64,000 nt of DNA from Flammeovirga yaeyamensis (lineage in GTDB: Bacteria; Bacteroidota; Bacteroidia; Cytophagales; Flammeovirgaceae), in contig NZ_CP076132.1 of NCBI RefSeq assembly GCF_018736045.1, positions 62,001 through 126,000 of the forward strand, given 5' to 3'. Position 1 is the stretch's first letter, and each line of letters opens with the position of its first letter. Below are positions 8,653 to 17,680 of the stretch, in pieces. The position numbers and the translations under genes are program-made. The notes under the pieces were generated by a model. It ran no database searches. It had not been told where the DNA came from and saw nothing but the letters and a program-made list of their open reading frames with translations.

Positions 8653-10035
8653 ATGAATAAACCACAAGATCTTATATCACTTATTGGAAATACCCCTCTT
8701 GTTAAAGTAGAAAACATGGATACGGGGAACTGTGAACTCTATTTAAAACTAGAGAACCAAAACCCTGGGGGATCTATTAAAGACCGTATTGCCTTAAGCA
8801 TGATTGAAAATGCAGAAAAAGAAGGTAAAATTAAATCGGGAGATACCTTAATAGAAGCAACGGCTGGAAATACAGGACTTGGTCTTGCGTTAATTTCGGT
8901 TCTAAAAGGATATAAACTAATTCTTGTGATGCCCGATAAAATGAGTAAAGAGAAAATTGCTCACCTAAAGGCAATGGGTGTACAAGTATTATTAACTCGT
9001 TCTGATGTAGGTAAAGGACATCCGGAATATTACCAAGATATGGCAAAAGCGTTGGCAGAAGAAAAAGGATACTATTATATAGATCAATTTTCGAATCCGC
9101 ACAATTCTTTGGCACACGAATTAACTACTGCTCCAGAGATCTATGCACAAATGGATCAGAATGTAGATGCAGTCGTAGCAGGTGTAGGTTCTTCTGGAAC
9201 AATTTCAGGGATGGCTGCGTACTTTAAAAAGGTAAGTCCACAAACCGATTTAGTTTTAGCTGATCCAGAAGGTTCTATTCTAAAAGACTACATCGATAAG
9301 GGCGAATTTGGTGAAGCAGGTTCTTGGTATGTGGAAGGTATTGGCGAAGACTTTATTCCAGAAATTGCCGACTTCTCTCAAACAAAAACAGCTTACACTA
9401 TCACAGATAAAGAAAGTTTCTCAACTGCACGAGAATTATTGATGAAAGAAGGCTTATTGGCTGGATCGTCGTCAGGAACATTGATCGCTGCAGCATTAAA
9501 ATATTGTCAAGAACAAACAGAACCGAAAAGAGTGGTTACCTTTGTGTGCGACAGCGGTAACAAATACTTTTCAAAATTATTTAACGATCACTGGATGAAA
9601 GAAAAAGGGTTTATCGAAAAAGAGGTATATGGAGATTTGCGCGACTTGATCTCTAATCATTATGATAAAGGAGAGGTGGTAACAGCAAGCATCGAAGACA
9701 CCTTATTAGATGCGTACAAAAAAATGAAGATGTACGATATTTCTCAACTTCCTATTATGGATGGTGATGAAATACTCGGAATCATCGACGAATCAGATAT
9801 TTTATTTACGGTTTATGAAGACGAATCGGCTTTCGATCGATTTGCTGCAGAATGTATGACAAGTAATCTTGTGGTTATTCAAGCATCGGATAGTATCGAC
9901 CGTTTGATGGAGATCTTCAGAGATGGTATGGTAGCTATTCTAATGAATGAAGATCAATTTGTTGGTTTAATTACTAAAATTGATGTGCTAAACCACCTTC
10001 GTCAGCAAACAGCTAATGATAAAGGTAAAGGTTGA
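8653..10035 (+). CDS. cystathionine beta-synthase-type PLP enzyme with CBS domain pair
   Basis: This 460-residue fold-type II PLP enzyme probably makes cystathionine from serine and homocysteine, or cysteine from O-acetylserine. The N-terminal catalytic part has GNTPLV at 12-17 and the PLP lysine (K43) in NPGGSIKDR. It also has a substrate-binding TAGNTG loop and a phosphate-binding GVGSSGTISG at about 176-185. Residues about 335-455 form two CBS modules, which in this family bind regulatory nucleotides or SAM. The ATG at 8653 (MNKPQDLISLIGNTPLV) fits the family N-terminus and the promoter just upstream; the frame is open from a TTG at 8500. It is monocistronic, with its own terminator. Confidence 0.9.
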   Translation: MNKPQDLISLIGNTPLVKVENMDTGNCELYLKLENQNPGGSIKDRIALSMIENAEKEGKIKSGDTLIEATAGNTGLGLALISVLKGYKLILVMPDKMSKEKIAHLKAMGVQVLLTRSDVGKGHPEYYQDMAKALAEEKGYYYIDQFSNPHNSLAHELTTAPEIYAQMDQNVDAVVAGVGSSGTISGMAAYFKKVSPQTDLVLADPEGSILKDYIDKGEFGEAGSWYVEGIGEDFIPEIADFSQTKTAYTITDKESFSTARELLMKEGLLAGSSSGTLIAAALKYCQEQTEPKRVVTFVCDSGNKYFSKLFNDHWMKEKGFIEKEVYGDLRDLISNHYDKGEVVTASIEDTLLDAYKKMKMYDISQLPIMDGDEILGIIDESDILFTVYEDESAFDRFAAECMTSNLVVIQASDSIDRLMEIFRDGMVAILMNEDQFVGLITKIDVLNHLRQQTANDKGKG

Positions 10036-10401
10036 TTGATCAAAAATCATCACAAAGTATCCAAAGAAAGAGTCATAGAAATGGCTCTTTTTTTTTGCCT
10101 TTTAAAAAGTTCATTTGATATAAGACCTCACCGAAAATCAATTGATTTACATTTATTCAATGTTATATAAATACATTAACTACATATTTTTACATTAACA
10201 ATTGAACTCATTTTCACTACTTTACAAGGTTGAATTCTTGATATAATACAATTTAAAAAAATAACGATACTATTTGTGAGGAATCATTCACTCTTCTAAA
10301 ACAACATAAAACCTAAAAACAAGAGCAATTATTACACGAGTAAGAACGATGTGAAAAAAATTAATGTTTAGAAAGTAGAACTCGTTATCAACCTACATAA
10401 T
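10036..10401. other. intergenic region before FGE-like gene 1
   Basis: It holds the terminator at 10067-10097, then about 300 AT-rich bases leading to the FGE-like gene. I see no recognisable promoter; CACTACTTTAC near 10218 is only a weak -7 match. No open frame of note. Confidence 0.4.
10067..10097 (+). terminator. hairpin terminator
   Basis: AAAGAGTCAT (10067-10076) pairs with ATGGCTCTTT (10081-10090) with one mismatch, followed by a long T-run. Confidence 0.85.
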
Positions 10402-11925
10402 ATGAACTTAATTTTGAATGACTACTTAAAACTTTTTGTACTTGCTATATTTCTCTGTATTCCGGTATCAACTATACTTGGGAATAATGTACGAATAACC
10501 ACTTTAAACTATGGAGATAAAGATTTGAATGATCAAAGTATTCAAGTGAATCTTACTCTCGAATGGGATAATTCTTGGAAAGTAACCACTGGTCCATCCA
10601 ATCATGATGCTGTTTGGTTGTTTGCAAAATTTAGAGATACTAATGGTATGTGGCAACATGTATTATTCAATTATGATATTAGTATGGATCATGGTCATTC
10701 AGAAATAAATGATTTAGCAACAATTGACCTTAGTAATGATGATGGTTTTGGTAATGCACATGGGGTATATATTCACAGTAAAGATCCAATTGCTCAACAA
10801 AGTGTGTCCTATGAATTATCGCTCAAATGGAATTATGGTCAGAATGGTTTAGGAAACGACGACGATTTAAGTATCCGATTCTTTGCTATTGAAATGGTTT
10901 ATGTACCAGAAGCCGCCTTTGAATTGGGTTCATCAGGAACAGAAAATGGACATTTATACGAATACAATGGTTCAACTGTGACTGATACTTATACAGTAAA
11001 TAGTGAAACAGAAATTACAATTGGTGAGTTACCTGGTAATCTTTGGTATGATATAAAAGACTCAACAGCATCTTACAAACAAGGTGATCAGTTAGGACCA
11101 ATTCCTAATGATTTTCCTAAGGGTTACGAAGCTTTTTATTGCATGAAGTACGAAATCTCACAAGGTCTTTTCGCTGGATTTTTAAGTACTATAAATAAAG
11201 AATATGCAGATGAGTTATTAAAGAAGAAAACAAGCCAAAGGAATAATATTACCTCTGCAGATGATAGTATTTACACGGCAGCAGAACCCTATGCACCTCT
11301 TCAATTTTTATCATGGAAAGGATTAGCTGCTTTTTTAGATTGGTCAGCTTTACGACCAATGACAGAATTAGAATTCGAAAAAGCTTGTAGAGGAACAGCA
11401 ACGCCTGTCGCCTTTGAATATGCTTGGGGAAATAACGATGTAGCAACCTCTGTGTATACCTATTCAAATGAAGGAACGAATACGGAAGTAGTGGCAACGA
11501 ATTACTCTACAACTTTGGGAAATGCAATGTATAATAAGACCAATAATACTCAACCTTACAGAATAGGAAAAATGTCTTCATTCAACCTTGGCAGTACTAT
11601 GACAAGAGTACAATCGGGAAGTACATTCTATGGTATTATGGAGATGAGTGGCAATATGGAAGAAAGAATTGTCAGCATCGGACGTCCTGAAGGAAGATCT
11701 TATACCGGTATGCATGGAGACGGTCAACTAAGTGAGGATGGATTGGCTAATGTTACAAATTGGCCAAGTAATTCTACTTCCATAGGCACCGGAGTGAAAG
11801 GGGGAACTTACAGCAAAGGTAATGGTAGAATGCGTATTTCTAACCGAATTTCAGCTTCCCAAACTTACAATAGTGAAAAGAAACAAATTGGAGGACGTGG
11901 TGTAAGAACAGCTCCTACCAATTAA
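10402..11925 (+). CDS. secreted FGE/SUMF1-fold protein, copy 1
   Basis: This 507-residue exported protein has a signal peptide at about 1-28. An N-terminal beta-rich domain of about 135 residues (WDNSWKV, then a DAVWLFAKF segment) is followed by a formylglycine-generating-enzyme fold (about 170-507). FGE landmarks are MVYVPEAAFELGS, YCMKYEISQGLF, LRPMTELEFEKACRG, YGIMEMSGNMEE and the closing GGRGVRTA. The two C-terminal cysteines that bind copper in true FGE are absent (the end reads GGRGVRTA where FGE has GFRCA). It is therefore more likely structural or binding, as in the GldJ/GldK gliding lipoproteins that share this fold. It is followed 25 bases later by a T9SS-module protein, and the pair is duplicated downstream. 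Confidence 0.85.
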   Translation: MNLILNDYLKLFVLAIFLCIPVSTILGNNVRITTLNYGDKDLNDQSIQVNLTLEWDNSWKVTTGPSNHDAVWLFAKFRDTNGMWQHVLFNYDISMDHGHSEINDLATIDLSNDDGFGNAHGVYIHSKDPIAQQSVSYELSLKWNYGQNGLGNDDDLSIRFFAIEMVYVPEAAFELGSSGTENGHLYEYNGSTVTDTYTVNSETEITIGELPGNLWYDIKDSTASYKQGDQLGPIPNDFPKGYEAFYCMKYEISQGLFAGFLSTINKEYADELLKKKTSQRNNITSADDSIYTAAEPYAPLQFLSWKGLAAFLDWSALRPMTELEFEKACRGTATPVAFEYAWGNNDVATSVYTYSNEGTNTEVVATNYSTTLGNAMYNKTNNTQPYRIGKMSSFNLGSTMTRVQSGSTFYGIMEMSGNMEERIVSIGRPEGRSYTGMHGDGQLSEDGLANVTNWPSNSTSIGTGVKGGTYSKGNGRMRISNRISASQTYNSEKKQIGGRGVRTAPTN

Positions 11926-11950
11926 TATTCAAGATTTTAATTCTCGTTAT

Positions 11951-12595
11951 ATGAAATATATATATACGCTCTGCTTTATACTTTCCTCAATGGTAATGAA
12001 TGCACAAGACATCTTCTCTGGTGGAGAAAGTAGCTTATTTACCTATGCAGAAATAATAGAAGACCCCGATTTACCCGTTACAATGGGTGATTTTAAAGTC
12101 ACAAAAAATAACGCTGATGTAACGCTTTATTGGAGCACATACACAGAATTAAATAACGATTACTTCTCTATAGAAAGGTCTATTGATGGAAAACAATGGA
12201 AAGAAATAGGAAAGTTAAAAGGTTATGGAAATTCAAATCATGAAATCGAATATGAGTTTATAGATGAACAACCCTATTTAGGAACTGCTTACTACAGACT
12301 AAAGCAAGTAGATTTTGATGGACAGTTCGAATATTTCGGTCCACTAAAAGTAAGTGATTTCGATCAGACAGATGTGGTCATTTATCCCAATCCAAATAAC
12401 GGGTCCTTTTATGTGACTCTACATGAAGAAGATATTCAATACTTAAAAATCTTCGATGGTATGGGAAAAGAAATACATTACAGTATTTATAAAAAAACAG
12501 ACAAATTAGTACAAGTAGTTTTTCAAGAACATGTAAAAGGAATGTACTACTTGAAATTAAGAAATATTGGTTCACTACCTATAGTTATTCGTTGA
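11951..12595 (+). CDS. mini-protein with T9SS type A sorting domain, copy 1
   Basis: This 214-residue protein has a signal peptide (1-19, ending MNAQ) and then the motif DIFSGGESS. It continues with the fibronectin-like module that commonly precedes type A sorting signals (TLYWSTYTELNNDYFSIERS, YYRLKQVDFDGQFEY). The C-terminal T9SS type A domain is at about 140-214 (IYPNPNNGSFYV, ending VKGMYYLKLRN and a basic tail). There is no separate cargo domain. It should be exported, passed through the T9SS and anchored on the cell surface. It sits 25 bases after the FGE-like gene, so the two are probably co-transcribed and may form a complex. Confidence 0.85.
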   Translation: MKYIYTLCFILSSMVMNAQDIFSGGESSLFTYAEIIEDPDLPVTMGDFKVTKNNADVTLYWSTYTELNNDYFSIERSIDGKQWKEIGKLKGYGNSNHEIEYEFIDEQPYLGTAYYRLKQVDFDGQFEYFGPLKVSDFDQTDVVIYPNPNNGSFYVTLHEEDIQYLKIFDGMGKEIHYSIYKKTDKLVQVVFQEHVKGMYYLKLRNIGSLPIVIR

Positions 12596-12916
12596 TTTAG
12601 TTACAGTAGAAAGAACAAACTTCATGGTTCGTCTAAAGGAAAATCTTTGTGAGATTTTCCTTTTTGTATAAAAAGAGTTTTGTAGGGTTTAAAAAAGCAT
12701 GTAAAGAATATCTATAAAAACGATAAAAAATTAGTTTACATCACTTTACCATCTAATTCTTAGTTATCTATATAATATATCTAAGATTTTTCTTCATTAA
12801 TTCTTTAATGACCTCAAAATATCACTAAAATCATATAATACTTACATAAGTTAGAACTAATTCTTTTTTAACCATGTTTGGATAGTAGTACAGCTTATTA
12901 ACATCTATTTAGCATC
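12596..12916. other. intergenic region between the two duplicated units
   Basis: It contains a perfect 12-bp terminator stem at 12635-12663 and about 250 AT-rich bases before the second FGE-like gene. No gene, repeat or consensus promoter was recognised. Confidence 0.4.
12635..12666 (+). terminator. hairpin terminator
   Basis: AAAGGAAAATCT (12635-12646) pairs perfectly with AGATTTTCCTTT (12652-12663), followed by T's. It closes the first FGE/T9SS unit. Confidence 0.9.
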
Positions 12917-14410
12917 ATGAATAAACACTACTATTTGACTACTCTACTAATTTGTATCCTTACTGTAATTACACATGCGAATAATATTTCAGTAAACTCT
13001 TTATCCTTCCAGAATAAAGACACAGAGAACAAAACTGTAGAAATTAAAGTAAACATTACTTGGGATAATTCTTGGAAATTAACCGAGGCTCCAGGTAATT
13101 GGGATGCCGCTTGGGTATTTTTTAAATACAAAGTAGGTAACGGACAATGGTCTCACGTGAAGTTAAATTACGATCAATTAGACGCAGGACATTATGCCTT
13201 AAACGCAAACATTGATGTAAGTAATGATGACAATAATGGTAATGCACATGGTGCATTTGTATACAGCGATACACCAATACAACAGCAAAGCGTAAATTAC
13301 GATTTATCATTTGTGTGGAATTATGGTGCAAACGCCGTTAACGATGATGATAAAATCAAAATCAGAGCATTTGCCATAGAAATGGTATACGTTCCTCAAG
13401 GGGCTTATCATTTGGGGTCTGGAGGTAACGAAAAAGGTCATTTTTATAAATACAATGGTTCTACTGATACAGACACGTACTATGTTGACAGTGAAAACTC
13501 AATTACTATCGGTAATCAATCAAATAATTTATATTACGATACTGCCAGCATAAACCATCAAGGAGATCAAACAGGAGTATTATCAGAAAGTTTTCCGAAA
13601 GGTTACAATGCATTCTATTGCATGAAATATGAAATCACTCAAGCACAGTTCACTGCATTTCTAAGTACCATAGATTTTGATGATGCAACTAACCTTATTC
13701 GTAAACAAGAAAAAGGTAGAAATTTGATTGTAAATACTGACAGTGTAGTGTACTCCGATCAACCTTATGTTCCAATTCAATATTTATCATGGCAAGGATT
13801 GGCTGCCTACTTAGATTGGGCTGCATTAAGACCTATCACAGAATTGGAATTTGAAAAAGCTTGTCGTGGAACTCAAACCCCTGTTCCAAATGAGTACGTT
13901 TGGGGTAATACATTACTAAATGAAAACGATTACACTACAGTTAATGAAGACACTAAATCGGAATCTATTTCAAGTAATTTTTCAATGAATACAGGTAATG
14001 CTAATTACAAGAAAAACTCTAATGGTACTTACAAACCCTATCGTACAGGGAAGTTCTCAGGATATTCTACAGGAGCTTCATTAACAAGAGTACAAGCAGG
14101 TGCTACTTATTATGGAATTATGGAAATGAGTGGAAATGTTTCTGAAAAAGTAGTGACTGTGGGTCATGAAAAAGGTAGAGTTTTTACTGGAGAACATGGA
14201 GATGGACATTTATGTCCTGATGTTGGTCTTGCAGATGTTGAAAATTGGCCTTGCAATGATACTGCTTTAGGTAGTGGAGTAAGAGGTGGTTCTTACAATA
14301 GAAGTAAAAACCTTTTGGAAACATCAAATAGAAAATTAGCAGCGAGAAACTATTATCAAGAATACCGTCAGTTGGGCGGTAGAGGAGGAAGAACAGCTCC
14401 GACAGAATAA
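12917..14410 (+). CDS. secreted FGE/SUMF1-fold protein, copy 2
   Basis: This is a 497-residue paralogue of the protein at 10402, colinear over its whole length. It has a signal peptide (about 1-21), the N-terminal WDNSWKL / WDAAWVFFKYK beta domain, and an FGE fold from about 160 (MVYVPQGAYHLGSGG, YCMKYEITQAQF, LRPITELEFEKACRG, YGIMEMSGN, GGRGGRTA). As in copy 1, the canonical FGE active-site cysteines near the end are missing. This copy has an extra pair of cysteines in a loop (CPDVGLADVENWPC) where copy 1 has SEDGLANVTNWPS. Loops differ more than the core, which fits duplication followed by divergence of binding surfaces. Function unknown; the fold is well supported. Confidence 0.85.
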   Translation: MNKHYYLTTLLICILTVITHANNISVNSLSFQNKDTENKTVEIKVNITWDNSWKLTEAPGNWDAAWVFFKYKVGNGQWSHVKLNYDQLDAGHYALNANIDVSNDDNNGNAHGAFVYSDTPIQQQSVNYDLSFVWNYGANAVNDDDKIKIRAFAIEMVYVPQGAYHLGSGGNEKGHFYKYNGSTDTDTYYVDSENSITIGNQSNNLYYDTASINHQGDQTGVLSESFPKGYNAFYCMKYEITQAQFTAFLSTIDFDDATNLIRKQEKGRNLIVNTDSVVYSDQPYVPIQYLSWQGLAAYLDWAALRPITELEFEKACRGTQTPVPNEYVWGNTLLNENDYTTVNEDTKSESISSNFSMNTGNANYKKNSNGTYKPYRTGKFSGYSTGASLTRVQAGATYYGIMEMSGNVSEKVVTVGHEKGRVFTGEHGDGHLCPDVGLADVENWPCNDTALGSGVRGGSYNRSKNLLETSNRKLAARNYYQEYRQLGGRGGRTAPTE

Positions 14411-14452
14411 CCATCAAAACCTATCAGTTTATTACCCAATAATTACGAACCT

Positions 14453-15103
14453 ATGAAAAAATTTTACTTCTTATTTATAATCACTTTTAACTCTTTTGAA
14501 GTATTCTGTCAAGATATTTTCTCTGGAGGAGAAAGTAGCGATTTTGGTTTTATCGAATTAGTAGAGGGAGATGATTTACCCATAGATTTGGCTTACTTCA
14601 AAGCAAATTTGGTCGATAATCAAGTTGCTATTGAATGGTCTACTGCCACAGAGATTAACAACTCTCACTTTGTGATCGAAAAATCTTCTGATAAAACAAA
14701 TTGGTTTGAATTAGCTGTTATTGAAGGTAATGGTAACTCAAATACTACAATTAATTATTCATACACAGATCAAAATATTACTCACAACACTGTTTATTAT
14801 AGATTAAAACAAGTTGATTTTGATGGTCAGTTTAAATATTACCAACCTGCAAAAGTTAGCTTTGATGTGGAAAATCTAATCAATGTGTATCCTAACCCAA
14901 GTACAGGTGTGATTAACATTGCAACCAACTTTTTAGGTTCATCAGAAACGTTATCACTTTACTCTTCTGCAGGTCAGGAACTACAAATTGATAGAAAGAC
15001 CATTATTAGCGATAACCAATTACAATTGAATCTATCTCATTTAGAGAGTGGTGTCTATTTTCTTAAGGTGAATGGCTTCACCAAAAGAATTATGATTCAA
15101 TAA
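14453..15103 (+). CDS. mini-protein with T9SS type A sorting domain, copy 2
   Basis: This is a 216-residue paralogue of the protein at 11951. It has a signal peptide (1-19, ending VFCQ), the same DIFSGGESS motif right after the cleavage site, and an acidic EGDDLPID segment. The fibronectin-like module is AIEWSTATEINNSHFVIEKS and YYRLKQVDFDGQFKYY. The type A sorting domain follows at about 145-216 (VYPNPSTGVINI, LESGVYFLKVNG, ending KRIMIQ). It lies 42 bases after the FGE-like copy 2 and before a terminator. The predicted fate is secretion by the T9SS and surface attachment. Confidence 0.85.
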   Translation: MKKFYFLFIITFNSFEVFCQDIFSGGESSDFGFIELVEGDDLPIDLAYFKANLVDNQVAIEWSTATEINNSHFVIEKSSDKTNWFELAVIEGNGNSNTTINYSYTDQNITHNTVYYRLKQVDFDGQFKYYQPAKVSFDVENLINVYPNPSTGVINIATNFLGSSETLSLYSSAGQELQIDRKTIISDNQLQLNLSHLESGVYFLKVNGFTKRIMIQ

Positions 15104-15139
15104 AAATATATATCTCCTCACACTTAACGTTTCAATGGT

Positions 15140-15177
15140 AAAGTGAAGACTGTCTACGACGGTTTTCACTTTTTTTA
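15140..15177 (+). terminator. hairpin terminator
   Basis: AAAGTGAAGAC (15140-15150) pairs with GGTTTTCACTTT (15161-15172) with a small bulge, then a T-run. It closes the second FGE/T9SS unit. Confidence 0.85.
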
Positions 15178-15247
15178 TAAAATGAATAGGGGTAAAGGAT
15201 TAGCGAAGGGTCATTAATTCGAACAACAATCAAATGATCTCTGAATA

Positions 15248-17632
15248 ATGAAAAATAAACTTCTTATCACATTCCTGTTATTGATATCAACTCATCTGAT
15301 ATACGCTCAAACATCACTTATTAAAGGTAAAATCACTGATAAAGTGACTCACCAACCAATTATTGGTGCAACGATTCAAATCGAGAATTCAGATCCTATT
15401 ATTGGTGCAACTACTGATATTGATGGTCATTTTATCATCAAAGGTTTAAAAGTAGGACGTTATACTTTAATCATACATTCTGTTGGTTATCAAAAAGTGA
15501 GAAAGACAGAAGTTTTGGCTTCAGGAATTGATGCTCAACAATTGGAGTTTCAATTAAACGAAGAGGTGACTACTTTAGAAGGGGTAACGATTACTTCTTC
15601 AAACGATAAAGATGCCAATAATGTGATGGCCACGGTGAGTAGTCGTTCTTTTTCAGTAGAACAATCAAGTCGTTTTGCAGGTGGATTGAGCGATCCTTCT
15701 CGTGTAGCCTATAACTTTGCTGGGGTGACGTTTTCTTCTCCTCAAGATAATGGAGTGGTTATTAGAGGTAACTCTCCTTCCTCCGTTTTATGGAGAGTAA
15801 ATGATTTGGATGTGTATGGTGCTGCCCATTTTGGTGGTGGTAACTTGGCAGGAGCTGGTTTGATATCCATCTTTAGTACCAACTTATTACGCAGCACAGA
15901 CTTCTTCACTGGTGCATTCCCATCAGAATACTCTAACAGTACGTCCGGAGTATTTGATATTAATTTCAGAAAAGGGAATACAGAAAAGCATAGTCATTCT
16001 GTACAGCTGGGTATTTTGGGTGTTGACCTTTCTTCAGAAGGTCCAATTAACAGAGAAAAAGGATCTTCTTATTTAGTGAACTACAGACATGGCTTCATTG
16101 GATATATTGGTAAATTATCTGGTGGTACGGCTCCTAATTTTCAGGATTTATCATTTAATCTTTCTTTCCCCTCTAAAAAATACGGTAACATAAATGTTTG
16201 GGGTATGGGTGGTTTAAGTGATATTGAAACACCTTATAAAAAATATCAACATCAAATAAAAAATAAAGATAAAGAAGATGAAAACCCTGAAGTAAAAATC
16301 AAATACAGAGAATACGAACAAGATTATTTAGATAAGGATATTGATTTTGGAATGGGTGCATTCGGGGTAAACCATACAAAATCAATAGGATCTTCGAGTG
16401 TTTTAAAAACTACTTTAGGGGTGACTGCCAATAAGTATGCTAACACTACCCGTTTCTTCGAAGAAGTAGCTGATACATTAAATGAAGGAACACTTCATCC
16501 TTACGAAAACCAAAAAAACATAGATTATAAAGTTTCTTTGGCAACGACTTTAACTTCTAATATCACTTCTAAATTGATTAATAAATCTGGCGTAAGAGTC
16601 GATCTATTATCCACGGACGCTTATGCTTATAAAGCTGACTCATTGTATGGAAATCTAAATGAGGTATTTAGAACAAACAGTAGTGCTTATAACTTGAATG
16701 CATTTACTGATTTTAAATATCAGTTGTTCCCTAAATTTAGTGTAAATGCTGGATTGGCAATGACGAAGTTTGAACTTACTGATGAGGTATCCTTAGAACC
16801 TAGAATGGGAATGCAATACACGCCTACTAAAGATATTATTCTTGGAGTGGCTTACGGTAGACATAGCAAAAAAGAAGAATTGAAAGTGTATTCGTTTATT
16901 AATCCACTTACTCAAAAGGTAAATGACATGAAACTATCCAAATCGGATCATTATGTAGGTAGTGTAAAAATTAACCTCACTAAAAATATTCGATTAACGA
17001 CAGAGGTTTATTACCAAGAATTATTTGATGTACCTGTAATGCAAGGAACGCCATATTCTTTTGCGAACTATACCAAATTGTGGAACAGCGATGCACCAAT
17101 AGTGAATACAGGAACAGGCGTAAATAAAGGGATTGATGTTACATTAGAACGTTCTATGGTGAATGGCTTTTACTACATGCTTTCTGGATCTTTATACGAT
17201 TCAAAATATACAGACGATCTTGGAGTTACCAGAAATACATTGTTCAATAGAAATTATATGGCCACCATTACCGCAGGGAAAGAGATTGTAGTAAAAGGAA
17301 ATCGTCTATTAGGGTTTAACATCAATGCCACTTATTTGGGTGGTGTGCCTTTAACTCCTTACGATGAACAAGCTTCACATGATCAACAAAAAATAGTCTA
17401 TAAAGAAAATGAGTTGTACTCTATCAAAGGTCAAGACGAAATTTGGATGAACTTTGGGATTACTTATAAAATTCCGAAAAAGAAAAGTGTGAGGACTTGG
17501 GGATTGGATATGCAAAATGCTTTGCTAACAGAACAAACGGCAGGGTACAAATACAATCTTAGAGAACAAAAGGTAGAAGAGGATAGAGTATTCTTTATTC
17601 TTCCCAACTTCTATTATAAAATTACATTCTAA
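15248..17632 (+). CDS. TonB-dependent outer membrane receptor with carboxypeptidase-like N-terminal domain
   Basis: This 794-residue protein has a signal peptide (1-20, ending IYAQ) and a carboxypeptidase-regulatory-like domain (about 24-105: IKGKITDKVTHQPIIGATIQ). The plug domain (about 115-235) reads VVIRGNSPSSVLWRVNDLDV and DFFTGAFPSEYSNSTSG. A beta-barrel ending in YYKITF completes it. It is shorter than SusC proteins and has no SusD partner, so it is a stand-alone receptor of the carboxypeptidase-regulatory kind. Substrate unknown. It follows the two FGE/T9SS units in the same direction but has its own spacing after a terminator. A role together with them is only suggested by position. 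Confidence 0.9.
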   Translation: MKNKLLITFLLLISTHLIYAQTSLIKGKITDKVTHQPIIGATIQIENSDPIIGATTDIDGHFIIKGLKVGRYTLIIHSVGYQKVRKTEVLASGIDAQQLEFQLNEEVTTLEGVTITSSNDKDANNVMATVSSRSFSVEQSSRFAGGLSDPSRVAYNFAGVTFSSPQDNGVVIRGNSPSSVLWRVNDLDVYGAAHFGGGNLAGAGLISIFSTNLLRSTDFFTGAFPSEYSNSTSGVFDINFRKGNTEKHSHSVQLGILGVDLSSEGPINREKGSSYLVNYRHGFIGYIGKLSGGTAPNFQDLSFNLSFPSKKYGNINVWGMGGLSDIETPYKKYQHQIKNKDKEDENPEVKIKYREYEQDYLDKDIDFGMGAFGVNHTKSIGSSSVLKTTLGVTANKYANTTRFFEEVADTLNEGTLHPYENQKNIDYKVSLATTLTSNITSKLINKSGVRVDLLSTDAYAYKADSLYGNLNEVFRTNSSAYNLNAFTDFKYQLFPKFSVNAGLAMTKFELTDEVSLEPRMGMQYTPTKDIILGVAYGRHSKKEELKVYSFINPLTQKVNDMKLSKSDHYVGSVKINLTKNIRLTTEVYYQELFDVPVMQGTPYSFANYTKLWNSDAPIVNTGTGVNKGIDVTLERSMVNGFYYMLSGSLYDSKYTDDLGVTRNTLFNRNYMATITAGKEIVVKGNRLLGFNINATYLGGVPLTPYDEQASHDQQKIVYKENELYSIKGQDEIWMNFGITYKIPKKKSVRTWGLDMQNALLTEQTAGYKYNLREQKVEEDRVFFILPNFYYKITF

Positions 17633-17633
17633 T

Positions 17634-17674
17634 AAAAAATGGGTGATGCCTTTTAAGACATCACCCATTTTTAT
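17634..17674. terminator. bidirectional hairpin terminator
   Basis: ATGGGTGATG (17639-17648) and CATCACCCAT (17659-17668) form a perfect stem with A's before and T's after. It serves the convergent genes on both sides. Confidence 0.9.
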
Positions 17675-17680
17675 TACCGT

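Noticed and set aside
10402-14410. Active sulfatase-maturing enzymes (FGE)
   Set aside because: The fold is present but the active-site Cys pair is absent in both copies and no sulfatase gene is nearby.
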